Positions 18,380 to 27,648 of a DNA stretch of 64,000 bases are shown piece after piece. The position numbers and the translations under genes are program-made. The notes under the pieces were generated by a model. The model was not told the DNA's origin, searched no databases, and was given only the letters and a program-made list of their open reading frames with translations. Source of the stretch: Oxalobacter vibrioformis (GTDB taxonomy: Bacteria; Pseudomonadota; Gammaproteobacteria; Burkholderiales; Burkholderiaceae_D); the NCBI RefSeq assembly GCF_027118995.1, contig NZ_CP098242.1:992001-1056000 (forward strand). The letters run 5' to 3'. How positions within the stretch are numbered: the stretch's first letter is position 1; every line of letters starts with the position of its first letter.

Positions 18380-18985
18380 TCACTCTTTTGCTTCAACTTG
18401 CCGTTCGTTAGCATCATTTGACCGAATATCGCCGATTTTTTCTGAGGCAACAGATTTTTTCCTGCGGCGGCGCCGTTTCTTAGTCGGAAAAGCCAGCGCC
18501 CCGCGAGAGGGAGATGGACTCAGGAAACGGGATAATTCGCTTAACGCCTTGAAATACACATCCCGCTTGAATTCAATCACCACATCAAGCGGAATCCAGT
18601 ATTCATGCCAGCGCCAGGCGTCAAATTCGGGGGTATTGGTGGATCGGAGATTGAAATCACTGTCGCGCCCGACCATCCGCAGCAAAAACCAGATCTGTTT
18701 CTGACCACGATAATGTCCGCGAATCTCCCGCTTGATGTAGTTTTGCGGCACCTCATAACGAAGCCAGTCGCGAGTGCGACCAACAACCCTGACATGTTCG
18801 CGCTTCAAGCCGGTTTCTTCGGTCAGCTCGCGATACATGGCCTGCTCGGGTGTTTCACCATACTTGATACCACCCTGCGGGAATTGCCACGAATGTTCTC
18901 GTGTGCGCTTCCCCCACCAGACTTCGTCATTTGCATTAAGCAGAATAATGCCGACGTTAGGACGAAAACCTTCACGGTCCAGCAT
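18380..18985 (-). CDS. rppH: RNA pyrophosphohydrolase RppH
   Basis: A 201-residue NUDIX hydrolase that removes pyrophosphate from 5'-triphosphate mRNA ends and triggers RNase E decay. It starts [33 protein letters not shown] leads into the NUDIX box at residues 38-60 with RELTEETGL. After the catalytic domain a tail of about 45 residues carries a polybasic stretch [10 protein letters not shown], making it longer than the 176-residue E. coli enzyme. It is transcribed divergently from proS and is followed by the CNP1-like gene. Confidence 0.93.
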   Translation of the reverse strand: MLDREGFRPNVGIILLNANDEVWWGKRTREHSWQFPQGGIKYGETPEQAMYRELTEETGLKREHVRVVGRTRDWLRYEVPQNYIKREIRGHYRGQKQIWFLLRMVGRDSDFNLRSTNTPEFDAWRWHEYWIPLDVVIEFKRDVYFKALSELSRFLSPSPSRGALAFPTKKRRRRRKKSVASEKIGDIRSNDANERQVEAKE

Positions 18986-19167
18986 ATTGACCTCTTATTT
19001 TTTGCCGCCGGCATCCACTTCCGTCAGCAGTGATCAGCCGGTTTGGCTCTTTTTTGATGCAAAAACACATCATTTTTCTGCTGATTCCGGAAAGTCTGAA
19101 CGCATCGGCCAGCGAATCCTTTAGAATCTTACAAATTATAACCTCCTTGAATAAAGAATTCACTGTC

Positions 19168-20901
19168 ATGCGTGCATCACAATTTTTTATCAGCACTTTA
19201 AAAGAAGCGCCTGCCGATGCAGAAATCATCAGCCACAAGCTCATGATGCGCACCGGCATGATACGTCGTCTGGGATCCGGCATCTATACCTACATGCCGT
19301 TAGGCTTGCGTATTATCAGGAAAATCGAAAAGATCATCCGTGAGGAAATGAACCGTTCCGGCGCGGTTGAACTCCTCATGCCACTCGTGCAGCCAGCCGA
19401 ACTCTGGCAGGAAACCGGACGCTGGGAAAAATATGGCCCCGAACTGCTGCGCATCAAGGATCGCCACGGACGGGACTTTATCATTCAGCCGACATCTGAA
19501 GAGGTGGTGACAGATATTGCCCGAAGCGTGATCAATTCCTATCGCCAGATGCCCGTCAATTTCTACCATATCCAGACAAAATTCCGGGATGAAAGACGTC
19601 CCCGCTTCGGCCTGATGCGCGGCCGGGAATTCACCATGAAAGATGCCTATTCTTTTGACCGGCATGTCGAAGGCATGGAAAAATCCTACCAGATCATGTT
19701 TGACACCTACACCCGGATATTTACCCGCATCGGATTGCATTTCCGTTCGGTGGCGGCTGATAACGGCACCATCGGGGGAACCGGTTCGCATGAATTTCAT
19801 GTCATTGCCGAAACAGGCGAAGATGCGCTGGTCTATTGTCCGACATCGGATTATGCCGCCAACATGGAGGCAGCTGAATCACTGCCGCCTTCAGACGTGC
19901 GCCCAGCCCCGGCTGAGGCCATGCAAAAAGTGCTCACCCCAGGAAAAAAATCCTGTGAGGATGTCACCGCTTTCCTGAATATGCCGCTCGAAAAATCCGT
20001 CAAGGTCATTGCCGCCATTCGTCTGGATGCAGCAGAGGATGCACCGGATCGCTTTGCGGTCATTCTCCTGCGGGGAGATCATGATCTCAATGAAATCAAG
20101 ACACAGAAAATCATTGGCCCGTTCCGTTTTGCAGCAGAAGATGAAATTGTTCAGTACACTGGCACCCCATCCGGGTATCTGGGTCCTGTCGGCCTCGACA
20201 AGAAACCGGGAATTGCGGTCTATGCCGATCATACCGTTACGGTCATGGGAGACTTTATCTGCGGCGCCAATGAAGTTGACCACCATCTGACTGGTGTCAA
20301 CTGGGATCGGGATGTCCCGCTTCCTCCAGTCATCATGGATTTCCGCAATGTCGTGGAAGGTGATCTGTCACCGGACGGGAAAGGCACACTGGCCATTTTA
20401 CGCGGCATTGAAGTCGGCCATGTATTCCAGCTCGGCACCCATTATTCATCTGACATGAATGCCACCTTCCTGGATGAAAACGGCAAATCCCAATTCATGC
20501 AGATGGGATGTTATGGCATTGGTGTCACCCGGATCATGGGAGCCGCAATCGAACAGAACAACGATGAGCGCGGCATCATCTGGCCTTTGCCCATCGCGCC
20601 GTTCGATATTGTGCTTTGCCCGATGGGTTACGAGCGGAGCGAACTGGTCAGAAAAACCACTGATGACCTGCTGGCCGGATTGCTTGAGGCCGGAATTGAC
20701 GCCATTCTGGATGATCGGGGAGAACGCCCGGGTGTCATGTTTGCCGACTGGGAACTGATTGGCGTTCCGCATCGTGTTGTGATTGGCGAGCGCGGGCTTA
20801 AAGAAAACATGCTGGAATATCAGGGAAGGCGTGATGACGCGGCCACCACAGTTCCCCAGGCTGAAATCATGGATTTCATACAGAAGAAACTGGCAATGTA
20901 A
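19168..20901 (+). CDS. proS: Prolyl-tRNA synthetase (bacterial type)
   Basis: A 577-residue class II synthetase if started at ATG 19168 ([19 protein letters not shown]), which matches the family start; the upstream ATG at 19030 would add 46 unlikely residues. Motif 2 is [17 protein letters not shown], motif 3 lies around [12 protein letters not shown], and [15 protein letters not shown] is conserved. An editing domain of the YbaK/INS type is inserted in the middle (about residues 225-405), so misacylated Ala-tRNA-Pro can be cleared in cis. It is followed by a bidirectional terminator shared with tenA. Confidence 0.96.
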   Translation: MRASQFFISTLKEAPADAEIISHKLMMRTGMIRRLGSGIYTYMPLGLRIIRKIEKIIREEMNRSGAVELLMPLVQPAELWQETGRWEKYGPELLRIKDRHGRDFIIQPTSEEVVTDIARSVINSYRQMPVNFYHIQTKFRDERRPRFGLMRGREFTMKDAYSFDRHVEGMEKSYQIMFDTYTRIFTRIGLHFRSVAADNGTIGGTGSHEFHVIAETGEDALVYCPTSDYAANMEAAESLPPSDVRPAPAEAMQKVLTPGKKSCEDVTAFLNMPLEKSVKVIAAIRLDAAEDAPDRFAVILLRGDHDLNEIKTQKIIGPFRFAAEDEIVQYTGTPSGYLGPVGLDKKPGIAVYADHTVTVMGDFICGANEVDHHLTGVNWDRDVPLPPVIMDFRNVVEGDLSPDGKGTLAILRGIEVGHVFQLGTHYSSDMNATFLDENGKSQFMQMGCYGIGVTRIMGAAIEQNNDERGIIWPLPIAPFDIVLCPMGYERSELVRKTTDDLLAGLLEAGIDAILDDRGERPGVMFADWELIGVPHRVVIGERGLKENMLEYQGRRDDAATTVPQAEIMDFIQKKLAM

Positions 20902-20930
20902 TCCATACGCACATATCAGCCGTGCAAAAT

Positions 20931-20964
20931 AAAAAAGGCATTTCAGAGATGAAATGCCTTTTTT
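20931..20964. terminator. Bidirectional terminator between proS and tenA
   Basis: A6-GGCATTTC-agagat-GAAATGCC-T6 is a perfect 8-bp hairpin flanked by A and T runs. It can end transcription from both convergent genes. Confidence 0.9.
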
Positions 20965-20986
20965 CCATCCGGGAAAGCCGATCAGT

Positions 20987-21637
20987 TTATACCGGCCATT
21001 GGCGACGATGTTCAGCGTCATCCCAGAAGCAATACTCCATCTTGCTGGAAATCATGAAGGCTTCTGTCATTTTTTCACGCTCTGCGCGACCAGACTCTTC
21101 AGCCAGCCTGTCTGTCAGTGCAACCGCCTGATTCACTGCCTCGGTAAACTCATCACCGGAATAAACCTCAATCCACTTTTCATAAGGATTGGGAGACTGA
21201 CTCCGCTTGACGATATCCTTGCCGACCTCGTTATAAATCCAGAAACATGGCAAAATTGCCGCAAAAGCCTCTCCCAGATTGGCCGTAGCGGCACGCTCAA
21301 CCAGATAAGAGGTATACATCATGCACGCCGGCCCTTTCTTCATTGTCGGCGTGACCTCAAAAAACTGGAAATAATGCTCATGCAATCCCCTTTCTGCAAT
21401 CAATGCTCCCTGGGAAAAATCCAGCAGCAGGGCGACATCCTTTTCCGTCGTAAAACGTGCGCCAACCATCGCAAGCGCACGCGCATAATCAATCAGGTAA
21501 AGACTGTCCTGCTGCATGTAATAAATAAATTTATCCCTGGCCAGGGTGCCATTGCATAAAGCAGTATTGAAGGGATGATCGCAAATCGTACGCAGTAACG
21601 GCTGAACATCACTGAAAAGTTTTTGTGTCAACGACAT
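20987..21637 (-). CDS. tenA: Thiaminase II / aminopyrimidine aminohydrolase TenA
   Basis: A 216-residue TenA-family protein. Family active-site positions are kept: D44 in QQDSLYL, the catalytic cysteine in LPCFWIYNEVG and the glutamate in SSKMEYCFWDDA. TenA hydrolyses aminomethyl-HMP from degraded thiamine to salvage the pyrimidine. Here it is alone, not in a thiamine synthesis operon, downstream of the SWIB/histone-like gene but separated from it by a strong terminator. I looked for a TPP riboswitch in its leader and did not find a convincing one. thiL lies 31 kb away. Confidence 0.92.
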   Translation of the reverse strand: MSLTQKLFSDVQPLLRTICDHPFNTALCNGTLARDKFIYYMQQDSLYLIDYARALAMVGARFTTEKDVALLLDFSQGALIAERGLHEHYFQFFEVTPTMKKGPACMMYTSYLVERAATANLGEAFAAILPCFWIYNEVGKDIVKRSQSPNPYEKWIEVYSGDEFTEAVNQAVALTDRLAEESGRAEREKMTEAFMISSKMEYCFWDDAEHRRQWPV

Positions 21638-21693
21638 AATGTCACCTGAAAATGAATAGACAGGCCTGATAATACCAGGCGCAGAAAATGAGG

Positions 21694-21734
21694 AAAAAAA
21701 ACACCCTTAGTCTGTAAAGTTACAGGCTAAGGTG
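21694..21734 (-). terminator. Terminator after the SWIB/histone-like gene
   Basis: On the minus strand CACCTTAG-c-CTGTAA and TTACAG-a-CTAAGG(g)TG form a long stem with one mismatch and a bulged G, followed by eight T. It separates the SWIB gene from tenA. Confidence 0.88.
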
Positions 21735-21795
21735 AGAACAGATTGTTGGCGAGAAAGCGGGCATCAGCAGGATGCCCCACTATCTGCTCCGCTGA

Positions 21796-22485
21796 TTATT
21801 TCAGATGGCCTGAAACCAGCTTGGTCATTTCAAACATGGAAACCTGTTTTTTACCGCCAAAAACAGGTTTCAGTTTGTCATCTGCATTGATCATGCGACG
21901 ATTGTTCTTGTCTTGCAGATTGTTTTTCTTGATATAGTCCCACACGTTCTTCGTCACTTCTGTGCGTGGCAGTGGATTGGAACCAATCACGGCACCCAGT
22001 GCAGCGGATGGTGTCATCGGCTTCATGAAAGCAGCATTAGGTGTGCGCTTTTTTGCCGGGGCTTTCTTTTTAGCAGCAGGCTTTTTAACAGCCGCTTTCT
22101 TGACAGCAGGCTTTTTCGCAGCAACTTTTGCAGCAGGTTTTGCTGCTGGCTTCTTGGCTGCAGTTGCTTTCTTAGCTGGTGCAGCTTTCTTAGCTGGTGC
22201 AGCTTTCGTAGCTGGTGCAGCTTTCTTCGCCGGAGCTGCTTTCTTGGCTGCAGGTTTTGCTGCCGGCTTCTTGGCTGCAACTGCTTTCTTAGCAGGCGCT
22301 GCTTTCTTTTCTGGAGCTGCCTTTTTAGCTGGTGCAGCTTTCTTCGCCGGAGCTGCTTTCTTGGCTGCAGGTTTTGCTGCTGCTTTTTTGGCTGGAGCGG
22401 CTGCCTTTTTAGCAGGAGCGGCTTTTTTTGCGGGAGCAGCTTTTTTGGCTGGTGCTTTTGCTGCAGGTTTTTTTGTTGTAGCCAT
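21796..22485 (-). CDS. Histone H1-like/SWIB domain DNA-binding protein
   Basis: A 229-residue protein if started at ATG 22485 (MATTKKPAAK), with GAGGCGA upstream. Residues 1-145 are almost only Lys, Ala and Pro in KKAAPA-type repeats like eukaryotic H1 tails. The C-terminus (about 150-228) is a SWIB/MDM2 domain: TPSAALGAVIGSNPLPRTEV, WDYIKKNNLQD, RRMINADDKLKPVFGG and SMFEMTKLVSGHLK. Such fusions occur in Betaproteobacteria and chlamydiae and are thought to be nucleoid-associated. The tail contains a 39-residue unit tandemly duplicated at DNA level. It ends in its own terminator. Confidence 0.9.
   Translation of the reverse strand: MATTKKPAAKAPAKKAAPAKKAAPAKKAAAPAKKAAAKPAAKKAAPAKKAAPAKKAAPEKKAAPAKKAVAAKKPAAKPAAKKAAPAKKAAPATKAAPAKKAAPAKKATAAKKPAAKPAAKVAAKKPAVKKAAVKKPAAKKKAPAKKRTPNAAFMKPMTPSAALGAVIGSNPLPRTEVTKNVWDYIKKNNLQDKNNRRMINADDKLKPVFGGKKQVSMFEMTKLVSGHLK
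22133..22366. repeat. Two tandem 117-bp units in the SWIB gene tail
   Basis: The word GCAGGTTTTGCTG recurs at 22133, 22250 and 22367, exactly 117 bp apart, and the sequence between the copies is closely similar. Each unit encodes 39 residues of the Lys/Ala/Pro tail ending in AAKKPAAKPAAK. This is an in-frame duplication likely to vary in copy number between strains. Confidence 0.8.
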
Positions 22486-22709
22486 TTCTCGCCTCATAAA
22501 AACAAAAACATATAGGGAACTTGCATGAGGAAATATAGGTGGTAAATCAGGCGTATGGCAAGTTTTTTTACGTTTTTCCTGGAAAATTGTCGTTTATTTG
22601 TCAATATTCAGTAAAAAACGTTGTTTTCAGAGGAGAAAACGCTGTTTTTATACAACACTCTCATAGATAAAAAAATTTAAAAATAGAAGATTTTTTTATT
22701 TTTTACACG

Positions 22710-22740
22710 AAAAAAACCATCAATCCCTCTGGGAAATGGT
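22710..22740 (-). terminator. Terminator after ffh
   Basis: On the minus strand ACCATTTCCC-aga-GGGATTGATGGT makes a stem with a small internal loop, followed by seven T. It starts three bases after the ffh stop. Confidence 0.8.
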
Positions 22741-22742
22741 CA

Positions 22743-24107
22743 CTACATACCCGGCATCATGCCCTTCATACTTCTCATCATTTTCATCATGCCGCCACTT
22801 TTCATTTTTTTCATCATGGACTGCATCTGTTCATACTGGGAAAGCATCCGGTTTACCTCCTGCACCTGCACACCAGCTCCCGCAGCAATACGCCTTTTTC
22901 TTGCCGCCTTGATGATGTCGGGTCTTCTCCGCTCTGCTGGTGTCATGGAATTGATAATACCTTCCATGCGGCGGACGTGCCGGTTGGCCTGATCCATATT
23001 GGCATGTTGCGCTGCCTGTTGAAACTGTGCCGGCATTTTTCCGAGAAATCCCGAAAGTCCCCCCATACTCTGCATCTGTGTCAACTGCACCTTGAAATCA
23101 TTCAGGTCAAAACGCCCCCCGCTTCTGAGTTTTTTCTCAAGATCCTGTGCGGCCTGAATATCAACCGTTTTCCTGGCCTCTTCAACAAGCGCAAGAATAT
23201 CTCCCATACCCAAAATCCGGTTGGCCATTCGGGCAGGATCAAACACCTCCAGGCCATCGAGCTTTTCCGAAACACCGGCAAACTTGATCGGTTTGCCTGT
23301 AATGTGACGCACCGACAATGCCGCACCACCCCGCGCATCACCATCGAGCTTAGTCAGCACAATACCTGTCAGCGGCAGCGCCTCATTAAAGGTACGGGCA
23401 ACATTGACCGCATCCTGTCCCAGCATCGCATCCACAACAAAGAGCGTTTCTATAGGAGTTACCGCTTCATGCAGGGCGGCAATTTCCTGCATCATTTCTT
23501 CGTCAATACCCAGTCGGCCGGCCGTATCAATGATCAGCACATCATGGTAATGGCGCCGGGCATGGTCAAGCGCCGCTTTTGCTATCTCAACCGGCTTTGC
23601 CGATGATTCCGACGCATAAAAATCCACCCCGGCCTGCTGCGACACGGTTTCAAGCTGCTTGATTGCCGCCGGCCGGTAGACGTCGGTAGAAACGGTCAGC
23701 ACCTTTTTCCTGGTTTCCCCTGTGAGGTATCGCGCCAGTTTGCCAACCGTTGTTGTTTTACCCACCCCCTGCAAACCGGCCATCAGAATGACCGCCGGAG
23801 GCTGGGTGGCAAAATTCAGCCGGGTTGCCTCCTTGCCCAGGTCAGCTCCCATGATATCGGCCAGTTCCTGCTGAACCACACCAACCAGTGCCTGCCCCGG
23901 TGTGAGCGAACCAATCACGTCTTCACCCATCGCCTTTTCCCGCACGCGGCTGATGAAATCGCGCACGACGGGCAAAGCCACATCGGCCTCCAGCAGGGCA
24001 AGACGTATTTCCCGCAACATCTCTGTTGTATTGGCCTCTGTCAGACGCGCCTCTCCGCGCATCGTTTTAACCACTTTGGCCAGCCGTTGTGTCAGATTAT
24101 CCAGCAT
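22743..24107 (-). CDS. ffh: Signal recognition particle protein Ffh
   Basis: A 454-residue SRP54 GTPase. The N domain is followed by G1 GLQGVGKTTT (111-120), VDAMLGQDAVNVARTF, TKLDGDARGGAALS and GVSEKLDGLEVF. The C-terminal M domain is methionine-rich (MQSMMKKMKSGGMMKMMRSMKGMMPGM), which binds signal sequences and 4.5S RNA. It targets inner membrane proteins together with FtsY. It is a single gene divergent from fhs, with its own terminator. Confidence 0.97.
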   Translation of the reverse strand: MLDNLTQRLAKVVKTMRGEARLTEANTTEMLREIRLALLEADVALPVVRDFISRVREKAMGEDVIGSLTPGQALVGVVQQELADIMGADLGKEATRLNFATQPPAVILMAGLQGVGKTTTVGKLARYLTGETRKKVLTVSTDVYRPAAIKQLETVSQQAGVDFYASESSAKPVEIAKAALDHARRHYHDVLIIDTAGRLGIDEEMMQEIAALHEAVTPIETLFVVDAMLGQDAVNVARTFNEALPLTGIVLTKLDGDARGGAALSVRHITGKPIKFAGVSEKLDGLEVFDPARMANRILGMGDILALVEEARKTVDIQAAQDLEKKLRSGGRFDLNDFKVQLTQMQSMGGLSGFLGKMPAQFQQAAQHANMDQANRHVRRMEGIINSMTPAERRRPDIIKAARKRRIAAGAGVQVQEVNRMLSQYEQMQSMMKKMKSGGMMKMMRSMKGMMPGM

Positions 24108-24317
24108 ATTGTTTCAATCAATAAAAGGTCAAAAAAACAGATTCAGGGCATTTTCCCGCATATCGTATTGTAATCGTATCCCGATATTCAGCGCGGCATA
24201 AAAATGGCGCCCTCATGCCAAGCTGATACTTTATTTGATAAAAGCGCCATACCGCCTTGAACGGAAAAACAATTTTTTCTTGCACCGAAAACAGAAAAAA
24301 ACTGCGGGCAGTTTTTG

Positions 24318-24347
24318 TTGCGAAGCACTGTTTGGATCATCTACAAT
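24318..24347 (+). promoter_or_regulatory. Sigma-70-like promoter of fhs
   Basis: TTGCGA (24318-24323) and TACAAT (24342-24347) are 18 bases apart, about 50 bases before the fhs start. Immediately upstream AAAACTGC-gg-GCAGTTTT followed by T (about 24298-24315) forms a small terminator-like hairpin that would insulate the promoter. Confidence 0.65.
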
Positions 24348-24398
24348 GGAAGATAAACCTGAAATTAATGCAACTTCCAGTGAAAGAGAGATCCCAGA

Positions 24399-26075
24399 AT
24401 GACAACAGATATTGCAATTGCTCAAAGAGCGAAGATGCTGCGCATCGGCCAGGTTGCACAGCGTTTCGATATTGATGAAGAGTACATGGAGCCGTATGGC
24501 TACTACAAGGCAAAAATTTCTCTGGAGTTTCTGGAAACCCTGAAAGACAGGCCCAATGGCAAGCTGATCCTGGTAACCGCAATCAACCCCACCCCTGCCG
24601 GCGAAGGCAAGACAACAACAACCATCGGCCTTGGCGACGCATTAAACCGTATCGGCAAAAAATCCATGATCTGCCTGCGCGAGCCTTCAATGGGCCCTGT
24701 CTTTGGCATGAAAGGGGGAGCGGCCGGCGGTGGATACGCACAGGTTGTCCCGATGGAAGACATCAACCTGCATTTCACTGGCGACATCAGTGCGGTCAGC
24801 CTGGCCAACAATCTGCTCGCCGCACTGATCGACAACCACATTCACCATGGCAACGAACTCGGCATTGACGCCCGCCGTATCGTGTGGAAGCGTGTGGTTG
24901 ACATGAATGACCGTGCACTGCGTGATGTCACGGTTGGTCTCGGTGGACCCGGCAATGGTTTCCCCCGTTCTGACGGATTTGATATTGCTGTTGCTTCTGA
25001 AGTCATGGCTATTTTCTGCCTGGCAACCGGACTGGAAGACCTGAAAGACCGCCTGGGCCGTATTGTCATTGGCTATACCCGCGACCTTCGCCCTGTCCTG
25101 GCGAGCGATCTGAAAGCACATGGTGCCATGGCTGCCCTTCTGAAAGATGCCATCAAGCCCAACATGGTACAAACCCTGGAAAACAATCCCGCCTTTATTC
25201 ATGGCGGCCCGTTTGCCAATATCGCAACAGGTACCAATTCGGTTATCGCCACCTCAGCGGCCCTCAAACTTTCTGATTATGTCGTCACCGAAGCCGGTTT
25301 CGGCGCTGATCTGGGCGCAGAAAAATTTGTTGACATTGTTTGCCGCAAATCCGGCTTCAAACCGGATTGCGCCGTTGTCGTAGCGACCGTCCGCGCACTG
25401 AAATATCATGGTGGTGTGGAATTGCCCGACCTTAACCAGGAAAATCTGTCAGCCCTTGAAAAAGGCATTGCCAATCTGGAACGCCACGTTAACAACATCC
25501 GCAATCATTATGGCCTGCCCTGTATTGTGGCAATCAACCACTTTACGCTGGATACGGATGCGGAAATCAAGCTTCTCCAGGACAAAATGGCAACCCAGGG
25601 CGCGCCGGTTGTCGTCTCCCGGCACTGGGCAGAAGGCGGAAAAGGCGGCGAAGAACTGGCCCATGCGGTTATCAACATGGTTGAAACCACGCCATCGAAC
25701 TTCAAATTTGTCTACGAAGAAAATGACTCGCTGTGGAACAAGATGACGGCCATTGCCACCAAGCTGTATGGCGCACGGGACATTATGGCCGACAGCAGGG
25801 TTCGCGCCCAGATCAGAAAGCTGGAAGATGATGGATATGGCTCCTACCCGATCTGTGTTGCAAAAACCCAATACTCTTTCTCAACTGATCCAGCCCTGCG
25901 TGGTGCCCCAACAGGCCACTCTGTTGCCATTCGTGACGTCCAGCTTGCCGCCGGTGCGGAATTTATCGTGATGGTATGCGGCGATGCCATCATGACAATG
26001 CCCGGGCTGCCGAGAGTACCATCATCCAACATGATTGATGTGGATTCCGAAGGAAGAATTGTCGGCTTGTTCTAG
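24399..26075 (+). CDS. fhs: Formate-tetrahydrofolate ligase
   Basis: A 558-residue enzyme making 10-formyl-THF from formate, ATP and THF. The nucleotide loop [12 protein letters not shown] lies at 64-75, followed by [49 protein letters not shown] and the C-terminal [16 protein letters not shown]. In an oxalate degrader formate is the end product of oxalyl-CoA decarboxylation, so this enzyme can direct part of it into one-carbon metabolism. It stands alone, followed by a strong hairpin, and precedes ketopantoate-reductase-like and aminotransferase genes. Confidence 0.97.
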   Translation: MTTDIAIAQRAKMLRIGQVAQRFDIDEEYMEPYGYYKAKISLEFLETLKDRPNGKLILVTAINPTPAGEGKTTTTIGLGDALNRIGKKSMICLREPSMGPVFGMKGGAAGGGYAQVVPMEDINLHFTGDISAVSLANNLLAALIDNHIHHGNELGIDARRIVWKRVVDMNDRALRDVTVGLGGPGNGFPRSDGFDIAVASEVMAIFCLATGLEDLKDRLGRIVIGYTRDLRPVLASDLKAHGAMAALLKDAIKPNMVQTLENNPAFIHGGPFANIATGTNSVIATSAALKLSDYVVTEAGFGADLGAEKFVDIVCRKSGFKPDCAVVVATVRALKYHGGVELPDLNQENLSALEKGIANLERHVNNIRNHYGLPCIVAINHFTLDTDAEIKLLQDKMATQGAPVVVSRHWAEGGKGGEELAHAVINMVETTPSNFKFVYEENDSLWNKMTAIATKLYGARDIMADSRVRAQIRKLEDDGYGSYPICVAKTQYSFSTDPALRGAPTGHSVAIRDVQLAAGAEFIVMVCGDAIMTMPGLPRVPSSNMIDVDSEGRIVGLF

Positions 26076-26127
26076 AGAAATTGTGTAAACTATAGTTTTC
26101 ATGCATTTTAATCAAAGTTTAAGATAA

Positions 26128-26160
26128 CTCATCAGCATGCTCAAAGCACATGCTGATGAG
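26128..26160 (+). terminator. 12-bp perfect hairpin after fhs
   Basis: CTCATCAGCATG (26128-26139) and CATGCTGATGAG (26149-26160) pair perfectly around a 9-base loop 50 bases after the fhs stop. The T5 run lies about 14 bases further on, so it is an imperfect intrinsic terminator or an RNA-stabilising 3' end. Confidence 0.6.
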
Positions 26161-26457
26161 TTGTTCTCGGCTGTTTTTAAGAATTAAGAAAGCGAAGGCT
26201 GGAACCAGAAAACTGTTTTCAGCAGGCCATTCCTCTAATGTGTCGTTTTTAGGCAACGAGTTGAAGTTTTATTGCCTGCAGGGCCGTAAGCATGGGAGAA
26301 AATGGTTTATCCTGAAAAGGATAGGAAATACACCAAAAAGGAAATAAAAAACGAAAAACGCAATAAAAAGAGCGGCAAGCCGGACTCAAAAGGTACCGGA
26401 AAGGAAATGATCAAACCCTCATTTAAGTCGCCGGAAATACACTCAAGAGGATAAAAA
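26161..26457 (+). other. Gene-free leader region before the KPR-family gene
   Basis: About 300 bases without a convincing gene. The stretch becomes very A-rich from 26340 on. It ends in AAGAGGA six bases before the next start, a good ribosome binding site. A 65-codon frame here (26150-26347) has an atypical composition and begins within the fhs hairpin. I see no clear promoter consensus. Confidence 0.4.
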
Positions 26458-27483
26458 ATGAAATATGCGATTATTGGTGCTGGTGCGATTGGAGGCTATG
26501 TAGGCGTCAAGCTGGCTTTGGCTGGAGAGGATGTCACCTTCATCGTACGGGGGGCCAACCTCGATACCATCAGGAAAAATGGCGTAAAGCTCATCATGAA
26601 TGATGGCACCGAGCTTGTCGCAAAAGACGTAAAAGCCACAAACGACTATGATGAGGTAGGGCCGGTGGATGTTGTCATCCTGGCCATGAAAGCCCATCAG
26701 GTTGAGTCTGTTGTGAACGATGTGCCCAAACTTTTTGGGCCTGACACCGTCGTTGTCACCATGCAAAACGGTATCCCTTACTGGTATTTTCACAAGCACG
26801 GCGGCCCCTATGAAGGCGCCCGTATTCAAAGTGTTGACCCGACAGGCCAGATCTCGGCCAAGATTCCGGCTGACCGGGTGCTGGGCTGTGTTGTCTACCC
26901 TGCTTCTGAACTGATTGCGCCTGGTGTCATCCGGCATATTGAAGGTGATCGTTTCCCCGTTGGCGAATTGGATGGTACTGTTACGGAGCGGGTTCAAAAA
27001 GTTGCTGACTCCTTTATCAAGGCCGGTTTCAAGGCGCCGATCCTGGAAAACATCCGTTCTGAAATCTGGCTCAAGCTGTGGGGCAACCTGACTTTCAATC
27101 CCATCAGTTCACTGGCTCATTCCACGCTCGTGGACATCTGCCAGTACCCGCTGACACGGGAACTCGCTGGCGACATGATGATCGAAGCACAGCGTATTGC
27201 CAATAAACTCGGCATTGAATTCCGTGTGCCGCTTGAAAAACGCATTCAGGGTGCTGAAAAAGTCGGCAAGCACAAAACCTCCATGCTGCAGGACGTGGAG
27301 GCCGGACGTGAGCCGGAAATTGATGCATTGGTGGGCTCGGTTGTGGAGCTGGGGAGAATCACCCATACCGCCACTCCTCACATCAATACCGTTTATGCAC
27401 TGGTCAAGTTGCTGGCCAAAACCATGGATGAAGAAAAAGGACGCGTTCGCCTTGAGGGTGAAAACCCTTCTTCAGCACACTAA
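26458..27483 (+). CDS. Ketopantoate reductase family protein (PanE-like)
   Basis: A 341-residue NADPH-binding oxidoreductase. It has the Rossmann motif IIGAGAIGGYVG at the N-terminus, VVILAMKAHQ, TMQNGIPYW, and the C-terminal helix with IWLKLWGNLTFNPISSL containing the lysine and asparagine expected for 2-dehydropantoate 2-reductase. PanE makes pantoate for CoA synthesis. At 341 residues it is longer than the ~300 of E. coli PanE and belongs to a subgroup common in Burkholderiales with PTGQISAKIPADRVLGCVVYP in the middle; some of these may act on other 2-oxo acids. Its neighbours are one-carbon and glyoxylate genes, so a substrate other than ketopantoate is possible. panD occurs 9 kb further on. 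Confidence 0.75.
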   Translation: MKYAIIGAGAIGGYVGVKLALAGEDVTFIVRGANLDTIRKNGVKLIMNDGTELVAKDVKATNDYDEVGPVDVVILAMKAHQVESVVNDVPKLFGPDTVVVTMQNGIPYWYFHKHGGPYEGARIQSVDPTGQISAKIPADRVLGCVVYPASELIAPGVIRHIEGDRFPVGELDGTVTERVQKVADSFIKAGFKAPILENIRSEIWLKLWGNLTFNPISSLAHSTLVDICQYPLTRELAGDMMIEAQRIANKLGIEFRVPLEKRIQGAEKVGKHKTSMLQDVEAGREPEIDALVGSVVELGRITHTATPHINTVYALVKLLAKTMDEEKGRVRLEGENPSSAH

Positions 27484-27504
27484 CGCTGACAAAAAGGATT
27501 TTTG

Positions 27505-27540
27505 CCCCTGTTGTGAATAAGGCACAACAGGGGTTAATAA
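27505..27540 (+). terminator. Hairpin terminator after the KPR-family gene
   Basis: CCCCTGTTGTG (27505-27515) pairs perfectly with CACAACAGGGG (27523-27533) and is followed by a weak TTAATAATTT run. Confidence 0.65.
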
Positions 27541-27648
27541 TTTACCCAAAGCCTCAAAAATGAGGGAAAATAACTCCTTGGGACATTTCCGTCTGTTGTT
27601 CTTTGAACAGCATGATCAATCAATTCAACCCTTATAGAGACAAAAATC

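Noticed and set aside
21638..21795. Possible TPP riboswitch before tenA
   Set aside because: GCCTGATAATACCAGGC resembles part of a TPP element but lies on the wrong strand and the CTGAGA core is missing; the strong stem further upstream is a terminator of the preceding gene.
21913..22528. Two ~190-200 codon plus-strand frames opposite the SWIB gene
   Set aside because: They are mirror images of the Lys/Ala/Pro repeat DNA and show only Ala/Phe/Gly or Cys/Phe/Ser repeats.
26150..26347. 65-codon frame after fhs
   Set aside because: Begins inside the fhs terminator hairpin, lacks a ribosome binding site and has an atypical basic composition.
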